From Flammeovirga sp. SJP92 (GTDB lineage: Bacteria; Bacteroidota; Bacteroidia; Cytophagales; Flammeovirgaceae), in the NCBI RefSeq assembly GCF_001583495.1, contig NZ_LQAQ01000042.1, positions 124,001-188,000 of the forward strand: a DNA stretch of 64,000 nt. Reading direction: 5' to 3'. Numbering within the stretch: position 1 is the first letter of the stretch; each line of letters opens with the position of its first letter. The notes under the pieces were generated by a model. That model made no database searches. It worked only from the letters and a program-made list of their open reading frames with translations, and was not told the DNA's origin. A program made the position numbers and the translations under genes. Shown piece by piece: positions 29,601-36,977 of the stretch.

Positions 29601-29721
29601 TGAAAGGAGCATCTTCTTGTTTTCCAAGGTTGAAGAAAGACTGAATTCCTGCTACAAGCAATACAACAAGAAAGAAGTGTATTACTTTTTTATTTTCGAT
29701 TGAATACTTTGCAATACTCAT
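26692..29721 (-). CDS. RND-family efflux pump inner membrane transporter
   Basis: A 1,009-residue proton-driven transporter with the RND layout of two six-helix bundles and two large periplasmic loops. N-terminal TM1 is KKVIHFFLVVLLVAGIQSFF. TM4 carries IAMGMLVDNAIVVAD (relay Asp near 401, with DN in place of AcrB's DD). TM10 carries GMVIKNAIVLVEQ (Lys near 919). This pattern fits the hydrophobe/amphiphile efflux group more than the metal (CusA) group, but substrates cannot be read from sequence. It is encoded 24 bp after the membrane fusion protein and 5 bp before tolC. Confidence 0.95.
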   Translation of the reverse strand: MSIAKYSIENKKVIHFFLVVLLVAGIQSFFNLGKQEDAPFTIKQVIITTEYPGATQWEVEELVTEVIEKELQNVGYLKQIKSESRRGLSQIDVEIVPNYDPDQLQQKWDEIRRRVRDAEINLPEGAGPININDNFGDVLGMYYALKAEEGVDPSILRDYAIYIQKNLKPLKGVAKVVLYGEQNPVIDVEISQTKLANLGVSPNDVFKTIERHNKIVQGGTFNSGRTSLKVDATNSFSSIEDIQDLIIKGKNGQQFRLKDIASVKQGFQDPADVLMRVSGKPAIGIAVSNEAGLNIVETGEKVDAKLDELKATIPVGLELVGLYHEDQVAQEANMDFIDNLVMSVVIVVLILMFAMGVRPSLLIGSSLVFAIVTTLVFMEQIGLTLNRTTLAAIIIAMGMLVDNAIVVADNAINTMKKGEKKKDALIKGASIPQWGLFGATFIAIFSFLPLAMATDDTAETIQPLFYVLSISLLLSWVFALTQTVVYGDFILKEPKETGDPYDNVFFKSFKRLIEKLIQHRWLSLGGVVLVFTGFVMWGNTVKQSFFPFVSKPLFKVDYWLPADTPIDFTYEDSKKLENFLLAQEEVEKVSITVGSTPPRYYLASVSWSSTRNLASFLVEVKDPSMSNEVMERAQQFAQDSLPHAISVFQLFKAAPTPKADIEACFTGPDPEVLRALAEEAKERIAHVQTAKNIRDNWREKTPIWKPIYSEEKGRRLGVTKEHIATATRMLREGVQVGEYRERDKRMPILVKEISRKNYDNSNLGTMPVFSDEGKMVTLDQIVDDYEYKYEEDWIWRYNRQRMIAVQCDVVLGYESPEVENEIVPLIEAMELPEGYTLFWDGLKRYQQQSNEAISAPLPVAAVLMLGVLIILFKGFRKPLAIIAILPLIWVGIILGMKVFGQTIGFMAILGLLGLVGMVIKNAIVLVEQIEIEMENGLNEYDALIMAALSRTIPVSMAAATTILGMAPIITDPLFGGMAAAIMGGLFAATIATLVVLPIFYAIFFNLKKA

Positions 29722-29745
29722 AATTTATCTTTTTGAAGTGGAGGA

Positions 29746-30834
29746 TTATTTTGAAGTAGTTGGATTAAAATCAAGCACTCTAGCTTTTTGTCCATCATGA
29801 AGTAAATTAGCACCATATTCAACCACCAATTCACCTGATTTTAGTCCCCCAAGTATTTGTATTTTGTCTTTATCGACGAGCTTACCTAATCGTACATTTC
29901 TTTTGGAAACTTCTTTTTTGAAAGCATCAAAAATCATTACTGAAGGTTTATGATCCGCACCTTTTTGTACTACTGAATAGACGGGCAACAAAATTACATC
30001 TTCATTGGATTGGTCATTTTGCTCCATTTCTACCGTTACCTGACATGCCATGCCAGAACCAACAGGTGTTTCACTTTGCATATCTTGTGTGGTATTGAGG
30101 TATAGAAAAACAGGAAATCCTGTAGCACCTTCAGATCGGGCGCCAATTTCTTTGAGGGTTGCATCAAAGATTACATCAGGGTAGGCGTTTAATTTTACTT
30201 TAAAACTTGTTACATGATCAAAATAGCGGATAAAGTTTTCAGGTATAGTGAATTTTACTTCTATAGCTGAGAAATCTAGAAGGCTAGCAATTGGTTGTTT
30301 CGCAGTAACTTCTTGATAATTTTCAACTAATTTTTTTGCTACAATAGCATTAAAAGGAGCATATAATTTTGTGTCTTTTAAAGCATTTTCTGCATCTTCA
30401 AAATCAGATTTAGCAATTAAATACGCAGCTAATTTTTGGTCATATTCATTCTGTGGAATTGATCCTTTTGCTAAAAGCCCTTCATATCTAATTTTTTCTG
30501 ATTTTGCTTGAATAAAGCGAGCTTTTTTTGCCTGCACTTTAATTTTAAAGTCACGAGGATCAATTTCTGCTATTAAATTTCCTTTTTTAATGTGTTGCCC
30601 TTCTTCAGCATTTAATTTGATCAATGGACCACCAACTCTAAAAGATAGACTAGACTCTTTTGTTTCTTTTGTTGTTGCACTAAATGTTTTATTTGAAAGA
30701 TAATCTGCTGTTGTAGTGGTTATAACTTTTACAGGTCTAATAATTTCTTCTTTTTGTTCCTCTCGTTCAGAACAAGAAAATAATGATGAGAGCACAAAAA
30801 GTGATGAGATAGATATTGTTACTATTTTTTTCAT
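29746..30834 (-). CDS. RND efflux membrane fusion lipoprotein
   Basis: A 362-residue periplasmic adaptor linking RND pump and TolC. The N-terminus is a lipoprotein signal (LSSLFSC lipobox, C21). It then shows the half-lipoyl motif (LSFRVGGPLIKLNAEEGQHIKKGNLIAEID), an alpha-hairpin (KARFIQAKSEKIRYEGLLAKGSIPQNEYD), the second lipoyl half (ALKDTKLYAPFNAIVAKK) and a beta-barrel with a C-terminal membrane-proximal domain (GLKSGELVVEYGANLLHDGQ). It is the first gene of the efflux operon. There is no adjacent regulator gene; the 283-bp region upstream is shared with a divergent PepSY gene. Confidence 0.95.
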   Translation of the reverse strand: MKKIVTISISSLFVLSSLFSCSEREEQKEEIIRPVKVITTTTADYLSNKTFSATTKETKESSLSFRVGGPLIKLNAEEGQHIKKGNLIAEIDPRDFKIKVQAKKARFIQAKSEKIRYEGLLAKGSIPQNEYDQKLAAYLIAKSDFEDAENALKDTKLYAPFNAIVAKKLVENYQEVTAKQPIASLLDFSAIEVKFTIPENFIRYFDHVTSFKVKLNAYPDVIFDATLKEIGARSEGATGFPVFLYLNTTQDMQSETPVGSGMACQVTVEMEQNDQSNEDVILLPVYSVVQKGADHKPSVMIFDAFKKEVSKRNVRLGKLVDKDKIQILGGLKSGELVVEYGANLLHDGQKARVLDFNPTTSK

Positions 30835-31117
30835 ATCAATTAAGTGAGTTATCTGTAATAATGATTATGTATTCTAATACGATACAGTTCGAACGAATGA
30901 TTAGTTTTTAGTGTTAATAAATTTTATTCTGTTATTTCACCCAGTTTCTTTTCAAGTCATTCCAATAAGAATGAAACTACTGGCACATTATTCATTATCT
31001 TGAAGAGCATAAAGCAATCATCATTTTTGATCGAAAAGCGATTATTCTTTCAAGAGTAAAATCTAATTTGTATCATTGTGTGATGATTATTTAGATCAAT
31101 TCTAATTTAAACTAAAC

Positions 31118-31636
31118 ATGGCAAAGAAAAATACAACTGCTTACTGGATGAGGATTATCCATCGTTATCTAGGATTTTTTTTAGCAGGTATCATGGCTGT
31201 CTATTCATTCAGCGGCATTATTTTAATTTTTAGAGACACTGATTTTCTAAAAAGAGATTATTACTTTGAAAAAACGGTAGATGCAGGTTTACCCAAAGAT
31301 CAAATTGGAAAAGCAATTGGCGTCAGAAGACTTAAAGTCGGTAAAGTAGAAGGGGATGTATACCATTATAAACAAGGTACTTATAATGTAAAGACAGGAG
31401 AGGCAAAGTATACTTTAAAGAAGCAACCGTATATGATTGAAAAAATGAATCATATGCATAAGGCAACATCAGGTGATCCACTTTTCTTTTTGAATATCTT
31501 CTTTGGAGTTTCATTATTCTTTTTTGTGCTTTCAACATTCTGGATGTTTGCACCAAAGACAAAAATCTTCAAAAAAGGAATTTATTTTACGCTAGGAGGT
31601 ATAGCATTGACATTGTTTGTTTTATTTTTTGAGTAA
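31118..31636 (+). CDS. PepSY-associated transmembrane protein
   Basis: A 172-residue inner membrane protein. It begins with the PepSY_TM signature WMRIIHRYLGFFLAGIMAVYSFSGIILIF (TM1). A periplasmic PepSY-like segment follows (DQIGKAIGVRRLKVGKVEGDVYHYKQGTYNVKTGEA). An MNHMHKA histidine motif and two further TM helices (FFGVSLFFFVLSTFWMF; GIYFTLGGIALTLFVLFF) complete it. Family members often sit with ferric-siderophore uptake or reductases. It is shorter than classic PepSY_TM proteins, with three helices instead of four, and has no TonB-receptor neighbour here. Histidines H15 and in MNHMH may bind haem; that is inference. Confidence 0.85.
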   Translation: MAKKNTTAYWMRIIHRYLGFFLAGIMAVYSFSGIILIFRDTDFLKRDYYFEKTVDAGLPKDQIGKAIGVRRLKVGKVEGDVYHYKQGTYNVKTGEAKYTLKKQPYMIEKMNHMHKATSGDPLFFLNIFFGVSLFFFVLSTFWMFAPKTKIFKKGIYFTLGGIALTLFVLFFE

Positions 31637-31659
31637 AAAAATAATATTCCGATAAAATG

Positions 31660-31698
31660 TTCCCCAATTGATTTTGTAAGATCGATTGGGGAATTTTT
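31660..31698 (+). terminator. Terminator after the PepSY gene
   Basis: TTCCCCAATTGAT pairs with ATCGATTGGGGAA (one mismatch), followed by TTTTTAT. Confidence 0.85.
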
Positions 31699-31703
31699 AT
31701 ACA

Positions 31704-31740
31704 TAAAAAAATCCCTCCAAGAATTACTTCTCGAAGGGAT
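31704..31740 (-). terminator. Terminator of the TPR protein gene
   Basis: On the minus strand ATCCCTTCGAGAAG pairs with CTTGGAGGGAT (imperfect), followed by seven T. Confidence 0.8.
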
Positions 31741-31867
31741 ACACTTCATTTATTAGATAAAGTAGTTATATGTATATGCACTATTACAACAAACTATTCA
31801 TTTATAATAGCATTGACCATTTCAGTGCTTTTCCTATCTAATGGTAAAAGCACCATTGATTTTATAA

Positions 31868-32263
31868 TTATTTTCTACCGTAAACCAAGACTTTTCTTTG
31901 GATACTATCTCTAAGATCTTTTTCAATTGTTGTGATGTCCGTAGAAAGTGCTTTCATATAAGTTTCTAAAGCTTTTTCAGTGTTTCCTAATCTTACATAG
32001 TAATCACCTAAAACTTCTAAGTTTTCTGCGTTTTCATCAATTGAAATTGCTGTGTCGATCCATTCTTTTGCTAATTCTAAATCAGCATTCCAGTTGATTG
32101 CTAGTGATGCAGCTTTTGTATAAGTAGCCCAATCATTGGCATCTGCATTTGCAACCATTTCTGATAACTTTGATGTATTTGATTCATCTGAATTTTCAAT
32201 GTTAGAAGCAAAAGAAACAACTGAAGATAATGCAATAACTAAAGAGATAAATAACTTTTTCAT
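31868..32263 (-). CDS. Secreted TPR-like protein
   Basis: A 131-residue protein with a signal peptide (KKLFISLVIALSSVVSFA). A single tetratricopeptide-like helical pair fills the C-terminal half: AKEWIDTAISIDENAENLEVLGDYYVRLGNTEKALETYMKAL, where the G-Y-A-L/TPR consensus spacing is visible. It probably mediates a protein contact in the periplasm. It stands alone between a convergent PepSY gene and the YaaW-like gene. Confidence 0.75.
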   Translation of the reverse strand: MKKLFISLVIALSSVVSFASNIENSDESNTSKLSEMVANADANDWATYTKAASLAINWNADLELAKEWIDTAISIDENAENLEVLGDYYVRLGNTEKALETYMKALSTDITTIEKDLRDSIQRKVLVYGRK

Positions 32264-32546
32264 AAGAGTATAAATTTTAAGTTTCTGTAAATGTTTACGT
32301 TATGTTTTACGCTTAACTTAGATTCCATCTTTGTGCCATAAAATCATAACTATCAGTTATACAGTTGTTTATATGTTTATTGAGTGATTTTCTCTTTGTT
32401 ATCAATGTTCAATTCCGAACATAAAATACTAAAACAGCACATTTTCTGACACATTTTTTGAGAATGGGCATTTATAGAAATATTAAAGTTTCAAGATGTA
32501 CCATAATGCTTCTTATTCTAGATTAAATGTTTCTAATTGAATGGTT

Positions 32547-33089
32547 TTATTTTAATAAAGTTTCTCTACCCTTTTGCTGACTTCCCTTTCCAAGGTTTGC
32601 CCTTAATAATGAAACATAAATGACAGCAGGTAGAACACATCTATCGCTAGGGTTTTCTTTGATCTCATCAATCATCCCTTCTTTAACCAATATTTCGAAA
32701 GGGAGTGAAGTCATTCCTGAATTTTTGATACCTAACGCTTTTTCATGTAAACCATTTAAAAGCCTTTGTTCTAAATTCAGACAACTCTCATGTAACGAAA
32801 ATTGGATGGATAATTTATTTAATAGATTTTGAAGTATTTGTTGATAAGGCACTTTCTCTTTACGTAAGAGCCCTGCTAGTGTGGTGTTACCGAGAATTTG
32901 TAATTCTTTCCCGATTCGATGTGAAAATTTATAGTAATCTTCTTCAAATACTTGTGCTTCTACAGAATGAAGCAACCGACTTCTTTTTCTTAAAGTCTGA
33001 TCTTCCTCAAAACATAAAATATTAAATAAAATACCTAATTGTTCGTTAGTACATTCGCCTATAAATTGTAAATCTCTATCCAGGACCAT
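32547..33089 (-). CDS. YaaW/UPF0174-like protein (DUF3944 N-terminus)
   Basis: A 180-residue cytosolic protein. The N-terminal DRDLQFIGECTNEQLGILFNIL matches the DUF3944 motif found at the start of E. coli YaaW-type proteins. The middle (FSHRIGKELQILGNTTLAGLLRKEKVPYQQILQNLLNKL) matches the following UPF0174 core. It is shorter than YaaW (about 237 aa), so the C-terminal part of the family is reduced. Molecular function is unknown. The gene is divergent from the helicase gene. Confidence 0.75.
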   Translation of the reverse strand: MVLDRDLQFIGECTNEQLGILFNILCFEEDQTLRKRSRLLHSVEAQVFEEDYYKFSHRIGKELQILGNTTLAGLLRKEKVPYQQILQNLLNKLSIQFSLHESCLNLEQRLLNGLHEKALGIKNSGMTSLPFEILVKEGMIDEIKENPSDRCVLPAVIYVSLLRANLGKGSQQKGRETLLK

Positions 33090-33284
33090 TGTTCATTATT
33101 TTTGTTTGACTATTAACTTATACTGTTAAAATGAAGGAAAGATTAATTTATTTGACTATGTTGCGGGAGGTTAACGTATGATTACATTCTATGGCTTTTG
33201 AATTCATCACATTATGTTATATTCGCATCCTCTTTCTATTTTCGGGGGAGTGAAGTATATTCCATAAATCAATATTAAAGCACC

Positions 33285-34607
33285 ATGAAAAAGCATAATC
33301 AATCTTTAGATCAAATACAAAAACATCTTGGTTTTCAATCTTTTAATACTATTCAAAAGGAAACGATAGAGCATTCTAAAAAGAGTGAAGAATTGATTTT
33401 GCTTTCACCAACAGGTTCAGGTAAAACACTTGCTTTTTTATTGCCCTTGATTGACAAAATCAATGTTGATTTAAAAGAAGTGCAATGTGTTATTATTGCT
33501 CCATCAAGGGAATTAGCTTTACAGATTGAAGGTGTTTTTAAAAGTATGGGTACCGCTTTTTCAATTAATAGTGTTTATGGTGGACATTCATTTAAAATTG
33601 AAGAGAAAAATTTATCTAACCCACCTCACGTTTTGGTAGGAACACCCGGAAGGTTAGCGGATCATATTGATAAAGAAACGTTTGATTTCAGTTGTGTTGA
33701 ATACTTAATTCTTGATGAGTTTGACAAAGCATTAGAGTTTGGATTTCAGAATGATATGGAATTTATCATTGAAGAATTGAGATCGATTCATTATAAAATG
33801 TTGACTTCAGCTACTGAAAGCGATGAAATTCCTGCTTTTGTGAAAATGGAAGACCCAGTCATAATGAATCATTTGGGAGGGCAATTACCTCCAAAGCTAG
33901 AATTGAAATATGTACAAGCTGATGGTGTAGATAAATTGGCAGTTCTTTTTAAATTGATTTGTAGAGTGGCAAGTGAACCTACATTGATTTTCTGTAATCA
34001 CAGAGCGGCAGTAGATCGAATAAGTGAGCATCTAAAAGAAAATAACATTCCTCATGAATCTTTCCATGGAGGTATGGATCAGGAACAAAGAGAAAGAGCA
34101 TTGACAAAATTCAGAAATGGCTCTGTACACGTTTTCTTGACAACAGATTTAGCGGCAAGAGGATTGGATATTCCATCAATCAAACATGTCATTCATTACC
34201 AATTGCCTCCTAAGGAAGATGCCTTTATTCATCGCAATGGTAGAACTGCCAGAATGGATAAAGAAGGAGTGACTTACCTTGTAATGTCATCAGAAGATGA
34301 GTTTCCTGATTATATTGAAGATAGACCTATTCATTTATCGTTACCTTCTATAGAGGAAATGCCACAACTTCCTGTGTGGGAAACGTTGTATATCAGTGGT
34401 GGGAAGAAGAATAAAATCAACAAAATCGATATTGTAGGTTTATTGGCCAAGAAAGGAAAGTTACAGAAAGAAGAGATTGGTTTAATAGAGGTAAAAGACT
34501 TTATGTCTTTTGTGGCTGTAACAAGATCGAAGGCTAAAAAGGTAGCTGAAATTGTCAATAAAGAAAAAGTAAAGAAGATAAAAGTAAGAGTTGCAGTTGC
34601 AAAATAA
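33285..34607 (+). CDS. dbpA: DEAD-box RNA helicase, DbpA type
   Basis: A 440-residue ATP-dependent RNA helicase. Motifs in order are Walker A SPTGSGKT (41-48), PSRELALQ, TPGRL, motif II as DEFD near 143 (a variant of DEAD), SAT, and in domain 2 TLIFCNHR, TTDLAARGLDI and HRNGRTAR. The last 75 residues (YISGGKKNKINKIDIVGLLAKKG, IGLIEVKDFMSFVAV) form the RRM-like DbpA C-terminal domain that binds hairpin 92 of 23S rRNA. The likely role is therefore late assembly of the large ribosomal subunit. It appears to be a single gene. Confidence 0.93.
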   Translation: MKKHNQSLDQIQKHLGFQSFNTIQKETIEHSKKSEELILLSPTGSGKTLAFLLPLIDKINVDLKEVQCVIIAPSRELALQIEGVFKSMGTAFSINSVYGGHSFKIEEKNLSNPPHVLVGTPGRLADHIDKETFDFSCVEYLILDEFDKALEFGFQNDMEFIIEELRSIHYKMLTSATESDEIPAFVKMEDPVIMNHLGGQLPPKLELKYVQADGVDKLAVLFKLICRVASEPTLIFCNHRAAVDRISEHLKENNIPHESFHGGMDQEQRERALTKFRNGSVHVFLTTDLAARGLDIPSIKHVIHYQLPPKEDAFIHRNGRTARMDKEGVTYLVMSSEDEFPDYIEDRPIHLSLPSIEEMPQLPVWETLYISGGKKNKINKIDIVGLLAKKGKLQKEEIGLIEVKDFMSFVAVTRSKAKKVAEIVNKEKVKKIKVRVAVAK

Positions 34608-34706
34608 CGGTTTTGGCATGATTCTATACTAAAATAGTGGAGTATTTAATCTAACTATAACCCCTGAGAAATCAGAGTATTTCTTAGGTCATAAACTACT
34701 GTTACT

Positions 34707-35594
34707 ATGAATCAAACTAGCACCTTATTATTAGGTATTGCCTTGGCAATTATTATGCTTGGCATGGGATTATCATTGGTACCTGATGATTTTAAAAGGA
34801 TTCTGAAAAAACCTTGGGCAGTTTTAATCGGATTGGTTTTACAAATTGTTTGTTTGCCAATCATTGCATTTGGCATTGCTTATTATTTAGCATTACCGTC
34901 TTTCATTGCTTTAGGGCTTATTATTTTGGCGGCATGTCCTGGCGGGCCAACCTCCAATCTTATCACGCACTTGGCAAATGGAGATACTGCATTGTCGGTG
35001 ACACTAACGGCGGTAAGTAGTTTTGCCACTATTATCACTATTCCTTTTGTGATCAATTTAGGTTCTTCCTTTTTCTTGAGCCAAGATCAAACTATTCTTT
35101 TGGATGTACCAGATACTATCAAGAAGATTATGATTGTCAGTATTATTCCAATCATTTTAGGAATGAGTATTCGAAAGTTTTTACCTGGCTTTGCTCAAAA
35201 AATGGCAAAACCTACCAGAATTGCCTCAGCAGTGATTTTGATTGTAATGATTGTCGGTATTGTTGTGAAAGAAAGAAATAATGTAGTGGCCTATTTTGCT
35301 CAGGCAGGAATGGCTACACTCTTATTGAATGTCTTCACCATGGGCTTAGGCTATGGAATTGCACGATTAGCTCAATTAAAATCAGCACAAGCCACTTCTA
35401 TTGCCATCGAAACAGGTATTCAAAACGGTACAATGGCCATCACGATTGCAATTGGTATTATGGGAAGGGTAGATCTTTCTATTGCAGCAGGTGTTTATTC
35501 ATTGATTATGTTTTTCACTTCAGGAGCAATCATCTTTATTTTTTCTAAGAAAAACAAAAAAGAGGAATCATTAGAGTTGTCGGAATATAAATAA
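34707..35594 (+). CDS. Bile acid:sodium symporter family (SBF/BASS) transporter
   Basis: A 295-residue polytopic inner membrane protein with about nine or ten hydrophobic helices. The family signature CPGGPTSNLITHLANGDTALSVTLT (about 77-101) lies at the sodium-binding crossover, and a second conserved block (AIETGIQNGTMAITIA) lies near 228-245. BASS proteins move organic anions with sodium; bacterial substrates vary (pantoate, keto-acids, bile acids), and the substrate is not readable here. It is followed by a strong terminator. Confidence 0.93.
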   Translation: MNQTSTLLLGIALAIIMLGMGLSLVPDDFKRILKKPWAVLIGLVLQIVCLPIIAFGIAYYLALPSFIALGLIILAACPGGPTSNLITHLANGDTALSVTLTAVSSFATIITIPFVINLGSSFFLSQDQTILLDVPDTIKKIMIVSIIPIILGMSIRKFLPGFAQKMAKPTRIASAVILIVMIVGIVVKERNNVVAYFAQAGMATLLLNVFTMGLGYGIARLAQLKSAQATSIAIETGIQNGTMAITIAIGIMGRVDLSIAAGVYSLIMFFTSGAIIFIFSKKNKKEESLELSEYK

Positions 35595-35613
35595 TAACTC
35601 TAAATAGCTATAC

Positions 35614-35650
35614 AATAGCCCTATGATATTCGTGTCATAGGGCTATTTTT
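35614..35650 (+). terminator. Terminator of the SBF transporter gene
   Basis: AATAGCCCTATGA (35614-35626) pairs with TCATAGGGCTATT (35635-35647), then T. Confidence 0.9.
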
Positions 35651-35675
35651 ATGTATTTTTACGAAAAAATATGTT

Positions 35676-36026
35676 ATGGCAGAAAGAAGAGAAGTAAGAG
35701 AGGAAGAACTCGTTTTAGTAAAGCATTTGATACAATTGGGAGGGGAAAACCCCTCTGATTTTGAGTTGCCAATGATGGTAGATGATTATGAAAATGCGGT
35801 AATGGGAAGTATTAATTTTACGGAACCTGAAAAATCACCTTATAAAGGAGATATAGTTCAAGTAGTTTACAGAGATGTAGATAGGGTTCCTGTGGTAATT
35901 ACTTTGACCAAAAATGAAAACAATGAAATCTTGGATATGGATTTCTGGAAAAAAGATTTTTCAAAACTTCAACAGTATCCAAAGCCTGAAGATGTACAAA
36001 TCTTCAATAATAATGGATTAGTTTAG
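35676..36026 (+). CDS. Hypothetical protein, DUF6984-like
   Basis: A 116-residue cytosolic acidic protein. The order of elements (REVREEELVLVKHLIQLGG, a MVDDYENAVMGSINF block, GDIVQVVYRDVDRVPVVITLTKNENNEILDMDFWKKDFS) resembles the DUF6984 family of Bacteroidota. That assignment is from memory of the pattern and should be treated as tentative. No function is known. It lies 86 bp upstream of the SigZ gene, but the promoter-like motif between them suggests that sigZ has its own transcript. Confidence 0.65.
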   Translation: MAERREVREEELVLVKHLIQLGGENPSDFELPMMVDDYENAVMGSINFTEPEKSPYKGDIVQVVYRDVDRVPVVITLTKNENNEILDMDFWKKDFSKLQQYPKPEDVQIFNNNGLV

Positions 36027-36067
36027 AGTGAGTTACAGTACAGGTAAAAAAAGCAGTATTGTATAAT

Positions 36068-36093
36068 GCGTCTTTTTCAGTTTTTTACGTCTA
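36068..36093 (+). promoter_or_regulatory. Candidate autoregulated SigZ promoter
   Basis: GCGTCTTTTT, 10 nt, CGTCTA. The same two blocks with identical spacing recur at 36680-36705 before the Cys-rich gene. CGTCTA is a typical -10 for ECF sigma factors, and the 15-bp spacing after GCGTC fits ECF promoters. The last base is 20 bp before the sigZ start. Confidence 0.65.
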
Positions 36094-36112
36094 CAATCCA
36101 AAAGTATAAAAT

Positions 36113-36655
36113 ATGAATACAAAGGACATTTGGAATACTTTTCATCAAGAGTTGGAAGGGTTTATTGCTTCTAAAATTAATGAAAAAGACGAGGCAGAAG
36201 ATATTCTTCAAGATGTTTTTATTAAAATACATGAGAAGAAAGCACTCCTGAAAGATGAGAAGCAATTGGGCAGTTGGATTTATCAGATTACAAGAAACTC
36301 AATTATAGATTTTTATAGAAAGAGAAAACAGAACAGTACTTTTGATGTAGAAAAGATTGATTTACCTGCGGAATTTGATGCTACAGACTCTAATCTTCAA
36401 GCCTGTGAAGCTTGTGTGAAGCCTTTTATTTTACAACTACCCGAAAAATATCAAGATGTTTTAATGAAAGTGACTTACCAGCGAGTATCTCAGAAGGAAT
36501 ATGCACAGCAGCATCAATTATCTTATTCTGCTGTTAAATCAAGAGTACAAAGAGGAAGAGAACAGTTAAAGCAATCTTTTGAAACTTGTTGTACACAGGT
36601 AGATGATGGTTTTGGTAATATTTCATTTCAATGTAAATCAGGTAATTGTAATTAA
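36113..36655 (+). CDS. sigZ: ECF sigma factor, SigZ type, with cysteine-rich C-terminus
   Basis: A 180-residue sigma factor. Region 2 (about 8-75) contains DEAEDILQDVFIKIHEK and the -10 recognition helix SWIYQITRNSIIDFYRKRK. Region 4 (about 108-157) contains LPEKYQDVLMKVTYQRVSQKEYAQQHQLSYSAVKSRVQRGREQL. The protein has six cysteines, C98 and C101 (CEAC) between the two regions and C159, C160, C174 and C179 in a short tail. This matches the SigZ family and recalls CorE-type sigma factors that sense metal through cysteines. There is no anti-sigma gene nearby. The tail may sense metal or oxidation directly; that is inference. A matching promoter-like motif precedes both this gene and the next one. 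Confidence 0.92.
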   Translation: MNTKDIWNTFHQELEGFIASKINEKDEAEDILQDVFIKIHEKKALLKDEKQLGSWIYQITRNSIIDFYRKRKQNSTFDVEKIDLPAEFDATDSNLQACEACVKPFILQLPEKYQDVLMKVTYQRVSQKEYAQQHQLSYSAVKSRVQRGREQLKQSFETCCTQVDDGFGNISFQCKSGNCN

Positions 36656-36679
36656 TTTTTTTGTTTTTATACTTTTTTT

Positions 36680-36705
36680 GCGTCTTTTTTTAAAAGTCTC
36701 GTCTA
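36680..36705 (+). promoter_or_regulatory. Candidate SigZ-dependent promoter of the Cys-rich gene
   Basis: GCGTCTTTTT, 10 nt, CGTCTA, the same blocks and spacing as upstream of sigZ, while the 10 bases between differ. It lies 42 bp before the start of the 41-residue Cys-rich protein. Confidence 0.65.
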
Positions 36706-36747
36706 TTAGGGTGAAAACGGATTAATCACCTTTAAAAATAGAATAAG

Positions 36748-36873
36748 ATGAACGATAAGGAAATCAAATGCGCAGAAAATAGCCAATGTACTTGTGATTG
36801 CAACTGCTGTAAATGTACTCAAGAAGAGAGCACAGGTTGTAAATGTACTTCAACTGATGCTGACTGTTGCTAA
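36748..36873 (+). CDS. Metallothionein-like small cysteine-rich protein
   Basis: A 41-residue ORF (ATG to TAA) with 11 cysteines, at positions 8, 14, 16, 18, 20, 21, 23, 31, 33, 40 and 41. The arrangement gives CxCxCxCCxC, CxC and terminal CC clusters, typical of metal-thiolate binding. There is no signal peptide or hydrophobic segment, so it is cytosolic. It does not match the SmtA/BmtA metallothioneins or the fungal types I know, so it may be a new small class. It is 92 bp after sigZ, has its own copy of the putative SigZ promoter, and is followed by a very strong terminator. The likely role is binding of Cu, Cd, Zn or Hg, or acting as a thiol buffer, under SigZ control. That role is inference; the ORF itself is well supported by context. 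Confidence 0.8.
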   Translation: MNDKEIKCAENSQCTCDCNCCKCTQEESTGCKCTSTDADCC

Positions 36874-36890
36874 GCAAAAAAGTTAAACGA

Positions 36891-36936
36891 AAAAGGACCA
36901 TAAGCTGAATTTTAAATCAACTTATGGTCCTTTTTT
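36891..36936. terminator. Bidirectional terminator after the Cys-rich gene
   Basis: AAAAGGACCATAAG (36891-36904) pairs with CTTATGGTCCTTTT (36921-36934), with A and T runs on both sides. It serves the Cys-rich gene and the convergent CAT-like gene. Confidence 0.9.
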
Positions 36937-36977
36937 ATAGAAGAGATGTTTCAAGCATGCTCTAATTTAATACCAGC

